NCBI GenBank assembly: GCA_016712275.1
Contig: JADJRI010000018.1
Coordinates: 6,826-70,825, forward strand
Direction: 5' to 3'
DNA from: Planctomycetota bacterium
GTDB taxonomy: Bacteria; Planctomycetota; Phycisphaerae; UBA1845; UTPLA1
Length of the DNA stretch: 64,000 bases
Shown here: one piece after another, positions 29,309 to 39,160 of the stretch
How positions within the stretch are numbered: position 1 is the stretch's first letter
Layout: each line of letters opens with the position of its first letter
Notes under the pieces: model-generated
Databases searched by the model: none
What the model was told of the DNA's origin: nothing
The model's input: the letters and a program-made list of their open reading frames with translations, nothing else
Position numbers and translations under genes: made by a program

Positions 29309-29495
29309 GGCTAATCCTCTGTTGAAGTAACGAAATGCGGCACCAGAACTTACGGCTGGAATCCATTCCAGAAGGGTGCCAATAGATATACCGTGATAAC
29401 CTGTGGGCCGGGCGACGTCAATGGAATTGTTAAGTGATTGTTAATATTTGACTTACGTTCCGAGATCATTGAATGGGTTGCTGTTTGATGGCATT

Positions 29496-29526
29496 AAAAC
29501 ACCCCGGTCGGGAATCGGCCGGGGTG
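29496..29526 (-). terminator. Rho-independent terminator for the minus-strand TPR gene
   Basis: On the minus strand, CACCCCGG and CCGGGGTG (29526-29519 and 29507-29500) form a stem with an 11-base loop, followed by TTTT. It lies about 30 bases beyond the stop of the TPR protein gene. Confidence 0.75.
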
Positions 29527-29557
29527 CTTCGATTATGGACGGACCCAGGAGCAATGG

Positions 29558-30880
29558 TCAATTCGGGTCGTTCTGCTTTCCGCCACCGACTGCGGCGCCG
29601 GCGCTCTGGCTATTCACGAACTGGTTGAGGATCGCCATGATGCGCGCGGTCTCGTTTGGATCGGTTCGCGTGCTGATGGCGTTATTGTCGATGCCGCCGA
29701 AAAAGTGAAGCAGCGGCAGTCCGGCCGCCAGGTCTTCGGGCCAGCCGTTGAAAATCATGCTGCGCTCGCGGAGATAGTGGCGATCGAGCAGGCGCTGGTG
29801 CTGCTCATAGGCCGAGCCGGGTAGGTTGCATAGAAATTCGGCACGGGATGCACCAGCTCCGCAAGGTCGTAAATCACCGTCTGATAGGTCTGTCCATCCG
29901 CGCCGGTGAAGGGTTTGCCTTCGTGAAGGACGCCATCGCGATATTCGGCGCGGCGGGCCGTGCGCGCAGCCCAGTCGGCCGGGTAGACCATGTCGACGCC
30001 GGCGGGCGGGGGAAACGCGGCCACCTGATTGTCAATCAGTTGCGATGCCCGCTGTCGGGCGAGGCCTCGGGCCAATTCGCGCTCATAGGCGTGAATGGCG
30101 AATTCGCCGTAGAGGGCGTCGTCGATGTCGATGATTTCGCCGCTTTCCGCGAATTCGTAGTTGTTCCGATCGCCGGACCTTACCGTCGTCGTCGAGGACG
30201 ACACGGTGGTTTCCTCGCCCGTGTCCATGAGCGTGGGATCGGTCTCCGCGCCGGTTTTGCGCGTGACGATGGCCGTCGAGCCGGCGGCCTTGGCCGATGT
30301 TCGACCGGAGGATTTCGCGGCGCGGGCGGCCTCTCTTCATGCTGTTACGCAGCGCGGTGAGCTGCCGCTGATAAGGGGACACATCAATGTTTCGCGGCAC
30401 GCCGGCCAGCTCGGTATCGGCCGATGCGATGCGCTCCTGGGCCAGAGTGAGATCGCCGGTTCGTATCGCCTGCTTCGCCTGAATGATCTGCAAACGCACG
30501 CGCCGATAGACCTGGCCCAATTCGGCCGCCTGCTCTTCCTCGATAATCGAGAGCGCTTCGCGATCCTGCTCGGTCATGGTGCCGGCCGACCGTTTGGCGA
30601 CGAGTAGCCGCGCATACATGGCCCGATTGTCGGGGTCGAGGCGATAGGCTTTTTCATAGAGGGCCACGGCTTTGGCGAATTCTTCAGCCGCAACCAGCCG
30701 TTCCGCTTCATCGGCGAGCCGGTGGATTTCGGAATTCCGGGCTGTCCTGTCGTCGGCGCGGCCGGCGCCCTCGTTTTCCTTGATGGCCTGATCGAGCAGA
30801 TCGGCCGGCCCGTTGGCAAACAGCGCAGGGGCGGCGAAAAGCAGGGCGATAGCGGAGATTCGGAGAACGTTGCGTGGCAT
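29558..30880 (-). CDS. Exported TPR-containing protein (two frameshifts)
   Basis: ATG 30880 is preceded by GGAG at good spacing and encodes a signal peptide (MPRNVLRISAIALLFAAPAL). An Asp/Glu/Arg-rich helical region with one TPR-like pair follows (EEFAKAVALYEKAYRLDPDN), then long helices (QVYRRVRLQIIQAKQAIRTG). After a shift near 30340 comes a Ser/Thr-rich linker and a less repetitive domain (GEIIDIDDALYGEFAIHAYE; YPADWAARTARRAEYRDGV). After a second shift near 29822 it ends with SMIFNGWPEDLAAGLPLLHF. No enzymatic motif was recognised. The product would be about 440 residues and may serve as an envelope scaffold. A terminator follows. Confidence 0.7.
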
Positions 30881-31091
30881 CGTCAGTCTCCTGTATGGTC
30901 GAGCGTGTCTTGGCCCGTGGGTCGGCATGCTGTTTGGGTGGGCTCTTTGCGTCGGGCCTTGCGCATGGCTTCGTACCGACTTTATTATTGCCCGCAGCCG
31001 GGTGGGAATCAAGGAAAAAGGGGAATGGCGCGCGGGAAATCGAGAGGAATATCGAATGGCGAACAGGAAAACGTGAATAGGGAAAACGCAG

Positions 31092-32175
31092 TTATGGACA
31101 GGTGAAGGGTCCGGCGTCGTTGCAGTCGTGGGAAGCGAGCAGGGCCTCCACGAAGCAGGGCGACATCGGCCATGTCGAGCAGGCCGCTGTCGTTCATGTC
31201 GATGAGATCGAACGCGGATGGGGGGATGCTGCTGGACTGGAGAAAGTCCGTCACATACAGGGGAATGTCGTCGCCACGGATTAGGCCGTCGGCGTTGATA
31301 TCGCCGCGGCAAACGTCGGCCGGCGCGGCGTCGGCGGTGATGATCATGATGGGGGCGTTGGTGTGCGAGCTGGCGTAGAAGGTGAAACCGGTGCCGGTGT
31401 CGGTGGCGACGAAGTAGAGAGAAACGGGGCCTTCGGTTTTCAGGTCGGTTGTGAAGCCGGTGGTGAGGGCGAGGTTGAACGATTGGTAGGTGGCGGTCAA
31501 TGCGTTTTGGAAATTGCCGAGCGTTTCAACGAGCCCGCTGGTCAGTAGCGAGCGGCCGTATGTAAAGCCGATTTGGTTGCCGGTGGCGGGCGATGGGGAA
31601 TTCGGCGTGCCGACGCCCTGGGACCAGTTGTCGTTTGAGAACCATTTGATATCGAAGTGTCCGGAACCGATGCCGAATATCGAATTAAAGGGCGTGGGGA
31701 ATTCGAAGAGCTTCAGTTCGACATTGGTGATGATCCAGTTACCGGCGCCGTAGTTGGCATCGAATGCGGCGACGGCAGGGACAGGATCGAATTTGATCCA
31801 GGTGTCGGCGATGCCGCGAATTTGATTGACTCGATTGCGGGCCTGGCTGCCGGCGACGCTGAGTCCGCCGGAATAGCCGTAGCAATATTCGGGGGGGGCC
31901 AGGAGCTCGAAGCCGTCTTCGATGCCGTAGATTTCGTAGGTCATGGTTGTTTCGACGCAGGCATCGCAAGTGGTGCCTTCACCGGCAAAAACACCGCCGA
32001 CGTTCAGGCAACTGGATTCCGATCGGATGGAGCAGCCCATGGTGGCGGGATCGCAGCAGGCGCCGGGGAGGCCGCCGCGCGGGTCGGCCGGGTCGTCGTC
32101 GGCCTTGGCGTTGTAGGAATTTGCAGCGCAGACAATCAGAATCGCGGTTGCGATTTTGGAGAGACAATGCTTCAT
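31092..32175 (-). CDS. Secreted GACC-module protein with dockerin-like C-terminus (one frameshift)
   Basis: A signal peptide (KIATAILIVCAANSYNAKA) precedes one GACC module (GACCDPATMGCSIRSESSCL then GGVFAGEGTTCDAC). A beta-rich domain of about 210 residues resembles planctomycete DNRLRE/PEP-type surface domains only loosely (DTWIKFDPVPAVAAFDANYG). The C-terminus holds two calcium-loop repeats (CRGDINADGLIRGDDIPLYV; IDMNDSGLLDMADVAL). Without correction the frame reads on to 31009 with a basic nonsense tail. A shift near 31158 gives FVEALLASHDCNDAGPFTCP and a TAA at 31094-31092, the expected dockerin ending. The function is unknown; it is secreted and possibly displayed. Confidence 0.75.
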
Positions 32176-32371
32176 GATGACCTCGAATTCGCGCGGACGG
32201 TGGTTGCTCGCCGTCGCCCACTCCCTTGCGCGGGTGATTTATATATGTTATAGGTGAAAATGGGAGTGTATTGCAAGAAAGCTGTTTATGGGCACAGTAC
32301 GGGCGGCGATTTGCGATTTATTGGGTCCGCTATGATTGTGCGTGGAAATTGAGGTTTTTCTGGAGACGAAG

Positions 32372-32759
32372 ATGAGCGACAGGAAGAAAACGGTTGCTGT
32401 GGTGGGTGCGTCGGCGGATCGCAGCAAGTACAGCAACAAATCGGTGCGGGCCCATTTGAAGCAAGGTTGGGATGTATATCCGGTCAACCCCAAAGGCGGA
32501 GAGATTGAGGGATTGAAGGTGTATGCGAGCGTGAGAGATTCCGGCGGCGATCGACCGGGTGTCACTCTATTTGCCGCCGGCGGTGGGAGTGAAAGCCTTG
32601 GCGGATATTGCGGCGGCGAAGCCGGGGGAATTTTTTGTGAACCCAGGGGCGGAGAGCGATGAGCTGGTGACGGAGGCGGAGCGATTGGGGCTGGAGCCGC
32701 TGCTGGCGTGCAGCATTGTTGACATCGGTGTGACACCGGGTCAGTTCGCGGATGCGTGA
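32372..32759 (+). CDS. CoA-binding domain protein, YccU-like (frameshifted)
   Basis: A small Rossmann-fold CoA-binding protein. The N-terminal half has TVAVVGASADRSKYSNK and GWDVYPVNPKGGEIEGLKVYA. After a one-base shift near 32540 the second half continues with VSLYLPPAVGVKALADIAAA, EFFVNPGAESDELV and DIGVTPGQFADA. The start ATG 32372 has GGAGA 5 bases upstream. Corrected length is about 129 residues, the usual size for YccU-type proteins. Their physiological role is poorly known; CoA or nucleotide binding is inferred from the fold. Confidence 0.82.
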
Positions 32760-32811
32760 GAATCGATGAGATCGGTGTTGAGGGGTGCCACGTGTCGGTC
32801 GGTTTTGCGTA

Positions 32812-33396
32812 TCAGTCCTTTCGTTGACGGTAGAGATTCTTGTCGACGACGGCCTCCATCGCCCTGGTGTCGAGCGTACCGCCGAGCAACTGGTTGATGC
32901 GCGGAATGCAGGACTGATCGCCTTTCATGACGGCGTTGTAGTCGACTTCGATGAGATCGACATCGGCGCGCAGGCCCATCTTTTTCAGCACGGCGTCGAC
33001 ATGGGTGAGCAGCAGCTTGCCGATTTCGTCGTCGCTGGGGCCGCCTTCCTTGACGGTGCCGCGCCGGATCATCATTTGTTTTTGCGAAGCGAGAATTTCG
33101 TGGATGTGTCGGCGCATGAACACGATCTTGTAACCGCCGGTTGATTCGGGCAGGTCGAGCAGAAGCTGGGAGATCATTTTTACAACTTTGCCTCGGGCAT
33201 CGGGCAGCCAGGCTTTGTCGTCCTTGATTTTCTTGACGCGTTCGAATTCGTAGTAGCCTTTGGGGTTGTCTTCGTCGGCGGTGCGGACGCCATCGGCCAA
33301 AACGGGCACGCCGCCGGCTTCGAGCATGGCCATCATCATGGAGGTGCCGCTGCGGGGCAGGCCGGAGACAATCGTGACGAAATCGGCTTTGAACAT
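32812..33396 (-). CDS. Sulfotransferase-family protein
   Basis: A protein of 194 residues opening with TIVSGLPRSGTSMMMAMLEA, the 5'-phosphosulfate (PAPS) binding loop of the Sulfotransfer_3-type family. A 3'-phosphate-binding-like segment follows (YKIVFMRRHIHEILASQKQM). A DFxE-like late motif (DVDLIEVDYNAVM) and a C-terminal LGGTLDTRAMEAVVD region complete a short but apparently whole domain. Such enzymes transfer sulfate to sugars, lipids or peptides; the acceptor is unknown. It is transcribed alone, convergent with the CoA-binding gene. Confidence 0.75.
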   Translation of the reverse strand: MFKADFVTIVSGLPRSGTSMMMAMLEAGGVPVLADGVRTADEDNPKGYYEFERVKKIKDDKAWLPDARGKVVKMISQLLLDLPESTGGYKIVFMRRHIHEILASQKQMMIRRGTVKEGGPSDDEIGKLLLTHVDAVLKKMGLRADVDLIEVDYNAVMKGDQSCIPRINQLLGGTLDTRAMEAVVDKNLYRQRKD

Positions 33397-33755
33397 GGCG
33401 AATCAACTCCGCGCTGGGACTATTTGAATCGGGCCATCTTATTCGGTTCCCTGAGAAAATGAAATGCGATACTGGTAAAGTCAGATAAGATGCGTCACCG
33501 TGTGGCAGGTATTCGCACGGGCCGGAGGCCCATGCTCCCCAAACATAACCGGTGCTTGAAACACAGGGCGATCTGAAAGCCGGACTGTGCGGGCAGGACT
33601 GTGGCCGCGATGAGATCGAAATTCGCCGATGGAAACCGGAGGGCTCGGAATGGGGATCGGGGCGCGGTAAGATGAAAGACCTGTCGTGGCGGTTCGTTGA
33701 AATGGACGACCGCCGCAATTCTTCGGCGGACTTCGACAAGATTTGGAGAGATGCG
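33397..33755. other. Intergenic region with a hairpin repeat
   Basis: Upstream of the S46 peptidase. It contains a hairpin at 33515-33535: GCACGGGCC and GGCCCATGC around GGA, one mismatch. No gene is supported, although a frame upstream of the peptidase start stays open to 33552. Confidence 0.5.
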
Positions 33756-35832
33756 ATGCGACGAACGATTGGTTTGGGCGTGGTGGTTTTTTCCCTTGCA
33801 CTTTGTGCCCAGGGCGTGCATGCGGATGAGGGGATGTGGCTGCCGAACAAACTGCCGGTGAGTGAATTGAAGGCTAATTACGGTTTCACGCCAACGGCGG
33901 ATTGGGTTGACCATGTGATGCAGGCGTCGGTTCGATTCGGCAACGGCGGATCTGCGTCGTTTGTGTCGCCGGACGGACTCGTCATGACGAACCATCATGT
34001 CGGATCGGAGGCGGTTCAGGATTTGAGCACGAAGGATCGCGATTACATGGGAGAGGGATTCTATGCCCGAACGCGCGACGAGGAAGTGAAGTGTCCGGGT
34101 GTCGAGCTGAACGTGCTGAAGAAAATCGAGGAGATTACGGATCGCGTGAATGCGGCGGTGAAGCCGGGCATGAGCACGGCCGACGCGGCGGCTGCGAAGC
34201 GCGTGGTCATGGCGGAGATCGAAAACGAGGCCAAGAAGACGGGACTGCAACCGGAGATTGTCACGCTGTATCAGGGCGCGCGGTATGACCTTTATTTGTA
34301 CAAGCGCTACACGGATGTGCGGCTGGTGATGGCGCCGGAATTGCAGACGGCGTTTTTCGGCGGCGACGTGGATAATTTTGAGTTTCCGCGGCATTGCCTC
34401 GATGCGTGTTTCTTCCGGGCGTATGAGGACGACAAGCCTGCGAAGATCGAGCATTTCCTGAAGTGGAGCGAGAATGGGCCGAAGGAAAAGGAGCTGCTGT
34501 TTGTTTCGGGGCATCCGGGGCGCACGCAGCGTCTGCATACGACGGATCATCTCAAGTTTCTGCGGGACGTGTGGATTCCGCTGATTCTGGAGTCGTATAA
34601 CCAGCGCGAGGTTTCACTCATACAGTTTGCCTCGCGTAGCGACGAGCACAAGCGCATCGCGCTCGAGGATCTGCTCTACATTCAGAACGGCCGCAAGGCA
34701 TTCGGGGGAATTTTGGCGGGCCTGCTCGATGAACGCATGCTGGCGACCAAGGACCATGAGGAACAGGCATTGCGGGCGTATGTGAACGGAAACGAAGACC
34801 GGAAGAAGATGTATGGCGGCATGGGAGGCGCTCACCAAGGCGATCGACGGCGTGAAGCCCTACTATGCGAGTTATCTGCTGCTCGAGAACCGGCGGACGA
34901 AGCTGTGCCGGCTTCATGACATTGCGTCGAAACTGGTTCGGGCGGCGGAAGAGAAGCGCAAGCCCGATGGCGAGCGGTTTGACGAATATCGCGATGCAAA
35001 CCTGCCGTCGCTCGAACTGGATTTATTTTCGTCGCCCGATTGAAGATGAGTTGGAGCAACTGCGATTCGAGGACGGACTGATTCGGCTGGGCCGCATTCT
35101 GGGCGGGGGCATCCGGCGGTGAAGGATGCGTTTGGCGGTCTCGATGCCCAATCGCGGGCCTCTTCGATCCTGACGGTGACAAAGCTGCGGGACATCGCGT
35201 TTCGCAAGAAGCTGTATGACGGGGGGTCGGTGGCGATCGAAGAATGCGACGATCCGATGATCCAATTCGCGCGAACGATGGACAAGCACGCACGGGCGCT
35301 CCGCGAGCGGTATGAGAAGGAATTTGAGAGCGTCGAGAAGGATGCGTATGCGAAGATCGCGAAGGCCCGGTTCGACATGCTGGGCGACCGGGTGTATCCC
35401 GATGCGGCTTTCACGCTGCGTTTTACCTTTGGCGTGATGAAGGGTTACGAGGAAGCCGGCCGGCAGATCGCACCGATGACCACGATGGGCAGCGCGTTTG
35501 AAGTCGCCGGCGAGCACAAGCAGACCGAGCCCTATGCGCTGCCCAAGAGCTGGCTCGATCACAAGGCGAAGATCGATCTCAAGACGCCGTTCAACTTCGT
35601 GACGACGCACGACATTATCGGCGGCAACTCGGGCAGCCCGATGTTCAACCGCGCGGGCGAAGTGGTTGGGTTGATCTTCGACGGCAACGTACACAGTCTG
35701 GTATGGGACTTTCAATTCGATGAGGAACGTGGACGGGCGCAGCTGGTGCATTCGAGCGCGATCATCGAGGCGGCACACGAAGCGTTACGCACGACCGGCC
35801 GGCGGACCCAGTTGACCGGCACAAGGAAGTGA
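33756..35832 (+). CDS. S46-family dipeptidyl peptidase (DPP7/DPP11-like, three frameshifts)
   Basis: A secreted serine peptidase releasing dipeptides from peptide N-termini in the periplasm. ATG 33756, with GGAG 7 bases upstream, gives a signal peptide and the mature start ADEGMWLPNKLP. Trypsin-like catalytic features: His in GLVMTNHHVGSEAVQ, Asp in FFGGDVDNFEFPRH and Ser in IIGGNSGSPMFN. A helical lid lies between them. Frames shift near 34812, 35035 and 35105, always inside conserved helical sequence; joined, the protein is about 690 residues, normal for S46. The residue in the specificity position was not determined. The family is common in Bacteroidetes and other asaccharolytic or peptide-using bacteria. 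A strong terminator follows at 36042. Confidence 0.88.
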
Positions 35833-36041
35833 ATCTGCTGCGTAAGCCGGCATTATGCGGCTCGTCCGCAATCAGGGACCGCGTAATCTTGGTGCGAGCG
35901 CCGCGAGGTGTTGATGCGGCGATGTGCCGACGCACGCAAGGCTTACAGGGGAAAGCCCGGCCGGACCCCCAACACGCCGTTTGGCCGGGAACCGAAAACG
36001 CCGCCCTCCGACATCTGTGGGAGGGGACCTTCCAAGCCACG

Positions 36042-36077
36042 ACCCGGCCGGGCCATTGCCCGGCCGGGTTGGTTTTT
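36042..36077. terminator. Strong terminator downstream of the S46 peptidase
   Basis: Perfect 12-base arms ACCCGGCCGGGC and GCCCGGCCGGGT with the loop CATT, then GG and five T. It lies about 210 bases after the peptidase stop. The stretch 35833-36041 before it holds no recognisable gene. Confidence 0.8.
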
Positions 36078-36189
36078 ACCATTCGATGATCGGGACTGGG
36101 GAGTCGGCGCGATAGCCACTATGATACCCTGTTCGCTTGTTTTGGACTGATTTTGCGGATTATGAGAAAGCAATGGAAGGTGGATACGG

Positions 36190-37266
36190 ATGGCGCTGAC
36201 GGCTGAAGCGGTACGGAACGCCCTGCAGAATGTGATGGACCCGGAGTTGGGCAAGGACCTGGTTTCGCTGGAGATGATCAAGGAGATCGGCATCGATGGC
36301 GGCCGCATCGGGCTGGGTGTGGAATTGACGACGCCGGGTTGCCCGATGAAGGACAAGATCAAGGGCGACATCGAGCAGGAACTCAAAAAGCTGCCCGGGG
36401 TGCGCGACGTGGAGATCAACTGGACGGCGCGGGTGCGGGCCACGCCGAAGCTGGCGGCGGCGATGCCGGGCGTGAAGAATGCGATTGCAATCGGCGCGGG
36501 CAAGGGAGGCGTCGGCAAGTCGACGATTTCTGTGTTGACGGCCGTCGGTCTGGCCCGCGACGGGGTGAAGGTCGGGCTGCTGGACGCGGATGTGTACGGC
36601 CCGTCGATTCCGAAAATGGTGGGGCTGGAATTCGAGCGGCCGACGGTGAACGGCGACCGAATCGTGCCGTTGACGGCACACGGCATCAAGCTGATGTCGG
36701 TCGGGTTTCTGGTGGAGCCGGAGAAGGCGGTTGTGTGGCGGGGGCCGATGGTGCATGGCTTGTTGCAACAGTTTCTGCGGCAGGTGGAATGGGGCGAGCT
36801 GGATTATTTGATTGTCGATCTGCCGCCGGGAACGGGCGATGTGCCGCTGACGCTGGCGCAGTCGCTGCCGATGACGGGCGCGGTGATCGTCTGCACGCCG
36901 CAGGATGTGGCGCTGTTGGATGCGATCAAGGCGCTCAAGATGTTCCAGCAATTGAATGTGGACATTCTCGGCATTGTCGAAAACATGAGTTACTTCCGGG
37001 CGCCGGACACAGGCAAGGAGTATGACCTGTTCGGCCGGGGCGGCGCGCGAAAGGCGGCGGAAAAAACGGGCGTGCCGTTTCTGGGCGAGCTGCCGATCAA
37101 TATTTCGATTCGGGAATCGGGCGATGCAGGGACGCCGACGGTGAATTTTGAAAAGACGGATGAGGCGACGCGCACGGCGATTACGACCTTCGTGCGAAAC
37201 ATCGCAGGGCAGGTGAGCATACGCAATTCGTCGGGCGAGCCGGGGCTGGAACTCAAGATCACGTAA
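36190..37266 (+). CDS. mrp: Mrp/ApbC-family ATPase, iron-sulfur carrier-like (CxxC motif missing)
   Basis: A 358-residue P-loop protein. An N-terminal MIP18/DUF59 domain (about 1-85; NVMDPELGKDLVSLEMIKEI) precedes the deviant Walker A AIGAGKGGVGKSTISV, the DADVYGPSIPKMVG switch, VIVDLPPGTGDVPLTLAQS and CTPQDVALLDAIKALKMF. In typical Mrp the dimer-bridging cluster ligands are a CxxC after NMSYF. Here the sequence is NMSYFRAPDTGKEYDLFG, with no Cys at all. The protein may therefore handle clusters differently, or belong to an ATPase subclass not carrying iron-sulfur. AAGGTGG lies 7 bases before the ATG. Confidence 0.9.
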   Translation: MALTAEAVRNALQNVMDPELGKDLVSLEMIKEIGIDGGRIGLGVELTTPGCPMKDKIKGDIEQELKKLPGVRDVEINWTARVRATPKLAAAMPGVKNAIAIGAGKGGVGKSTISVLTAVGLARDGVKVGLLDADVYGPSIPKMVGLEFERPTVNGDRIVPLTAHGIKLMSVGFLVEPEKAVVWRGPMVHGLLQQFLRQVEWGELDYLIVDLPPGTGDVPLTLAQSLPMTGAVIVCTPQDVALLDAIKALKMFQQLNVDILGIVENMSYFRAPDTGKEYDLFGRGGARKAAEKTGVPFLGELPINISIRESGDAGTPTVNFEKTDEATRTAITTFVRNIAGQVSIRNSSGEPGLELKIT

Positions 37267-37310
37267 GTTCGAGTCGCCTTTGTAGGATTATTCTTTGGAT
37301 ACCCAAAAGA

Positions 37311-37347
37311 AAAGTGCCCGTCGAAGTCGGACTTCGGCGGGCACTTT
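37311..37347. terminator. Bidirectional terminator between mrp and the prepilin gene
   Basis: Seventeen-base arms (AAAGTGCCCG-T-CGAAGT and its complement with one G-U-type mismatch) around CGG. A-rich sequence precedes and T-rich follows, so it can serve both convergent genes. Confidence 0.8.
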
Positions 37348-37383
37348 GTCTTGATTAGCGGATTCGGGTGGCAAAAAATGCCA

Positions 37384-38264
37384 TTAGTTTGGCGTTGTTC
37401 CGGGCTCGGCCCAGATTGAATAGAGGTTGCTCTTGGCATACCGCGGATCAACGACGGTGTAGGCTGCGTGGCCGTCGAAGAAGCCGAGAGAGTATTTGTT
37501 GGGTCGGCCATGATAACCCTCGGCCACGCGCGGATTGACCGAGCCGGCGCGGAAGCGGGATCGACCATGTCGTAGGCCCATCGATTGAAGGCCGACTCGA
37601 GAAAGGACGAAGCGCGAACCCGCGCGCCGATCTTGCCGCGAAGGAGCGACTTGCCGTTCTTAGTCATGGTCGCAATGGGATCGTAGCCGCTTCCATTCCA
37701 GGGCGGGCCTTCCATCCAATACCAGCTCAGGGCGTAGCTGGTGCCATTAAGCTGCCATGAGGAGTAGATGGGCGGCGATGTGGTGGGGCCGGAGCCTGTG
37801 AGCGGCGTTGATTCAAACTTGTCTGACGGGCATACATAGGACTTGATAACGGTCTTGCCTTGAATGCCCGGGGCAATGTACTTATTGAATGGTCGCCATT
37901 CCGTGTTGTACTTATACGTCTCCATTCGGGTAGACCGGGTGAGCGATGGATGTCTGGAAGCCGCCAAAAATGAACTCGGATGCGAAGTTGCAACTTTGCC
38001 CGTTGTAAAGAAACCGAGATGCCAGGGCAGCACATACTCGCCGCCGTGATCGTCAAAATACATGGGCACCACAGAAACCATGGTTCGCAGATTGTTCAAA
38101 CAATAGGCCAGATTGCCGTTTTCCTTGGCCTTGCTGAGGGCGGGCAAAAGGATCGAAATAAGCAAGGCGATGATCGCGATGACCACGAGTAATTCAATGA
38201 GCGTGAAGCCCTTTGTGCGTTCCCGGCCGGGAATACGATTGCGAATGACTGTCCATGGTTTCAT
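37384..38264 (-). CDS. Type II secretion/type IV prepilin-like protein (frameshifted)
   Basis: The start at ATG 38264 follows GGTGG. A basic leader ends in a prepilin peptidase site with GFTLIELLVVIAIIALL, the canonical N-methylated pseudopilin helix. The globular region has CLNNLRTMV and CPSDKFEST. After a shift near 37545 it ends with NKYSLGFFDGHAAYTVVDPR, the H-X-D-G-type tail typical of the many planctomycete DUF1559-like and related prepilins. Corrected length is about 290 residues. It is probably assembled into a pseudopilus or exposed at the surface. It lies 87 bases downstream of a zinc-ribbon membrane protein gene on the same strand. Confidence 0.85.
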
Positions 38265-38351
38265 AGTTCCACCCTTTTCTCTTTTGTTACTCCAACAATT
38301 CAATTGCAATTGACGGCACGCTGCAAATACGACGCACCGTGACATATAATT

Positions 38352-38737
38352 CTATTGCGGGCAATCCGGGCAGTGGCCGCGACCGCCATCGGCCGCTTCC
38401 GCCGGATAATACTTGTCATGAATCTCGCAGTGGTAGGCCGCGACCGCCGAGTTTTCACCGCACTTCGCACAGGGGTAGGTAAATCTCAAGCGGGCGTTTC
38501 TGCGAATTCTCCCTTCACCATCCGAGGGCTGAGGCACCAGCGTACGGATTTCGATGGTGGCCAGTTTCTCGGGCGTCTCTTGGTAGTGTGCACCACACGC
38601 CTGACAGATGATCTGCGTGTATGAAACTTCGCCCTCGATGGCAGGCGCCGCCTCCGAGCCGAAACTTGAATACAAGATTATGCCCGCCGCCAAAATGCGA
38701 CGACTATGATGGCGATCTTTACGCCCTTACTACCCAT
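38352..38737 (-). CDS. Small membrane-anchored zinc-ribbon-like protein (frameshifted)
   Basis: A 113-residue frame begins at 38693. A shift at the AAAA run 38692-38695 adds an upstream start at 38737 (GGTGG nearby) and completes a membrane helix (VKIAIIVVA joined to LAAGIILYSSFG). The outer domain has paired cysteines: CQACGAHY, CAKCGE and a late CPDC, plus CEIHDKYYP, so two zinc ribbons are plausible. No family name is recalled. It precedes the prepilin gene in the same direction and may accompany it. Confidence 0.65.
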
Positions 38738-39160
38738 CCACTACCACCTTTTACCGATTCTGATCGAGAAGCGGTTTGAATCAAAGCCCCTTTTATTGAA
38801 GGCGACTTTGTTGTGCCAAAATTACACAAACACGCAAAACTTCGAATTCGAGGGCCCACGCCAGCTGCGTGTACCGCAATTCGCGAATGCGCCACGAATC
38901 GAAAGTCCATTACGTCGAAAGGATGTGTATCCGACCACCCGTCGGAACAATCCCACCGCCACCCAATACACCGTATCTTAACAATGTTCCCCCCCAGAAT
39001 TCCAGCCGAAAATAAGTTGCTTTCTTGGAAGCAGCGCTGGATCCCGGTGTCTTTGAGCGAAATCGGAGATGTGTTAGCGATAACAATTGGTATTCTTGCG
39101 TTGGAAGTCGCGAAAATCAACAAATTGGCGATTCAGAGGTTACCCCCTTACATTTCTGGC
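38738..39160. other. Intergenic region upstream of radA
   Basis: A frame open from 38813 continues into radA, but its translation has no RadA-like content before about 39161. A run of seven C at 38991-38997 is present. No promoter, repeat or RNA was recognised. Confidence 0.4.

Noticed and set aside
31009..31091. C-terminal extension of the GACC/dockerin protein
   Set aside because: The tail is basic and hydrophobic nonsense; another frame gives the expected dockerin ending and a stop at 31092.
38813..39160. A 116-residue N-terminal extension of RadA
   Set aside because: The extension has no RadA similarity and the zinc finger, which normally starts the protein, begins just after the GTG at 39161.
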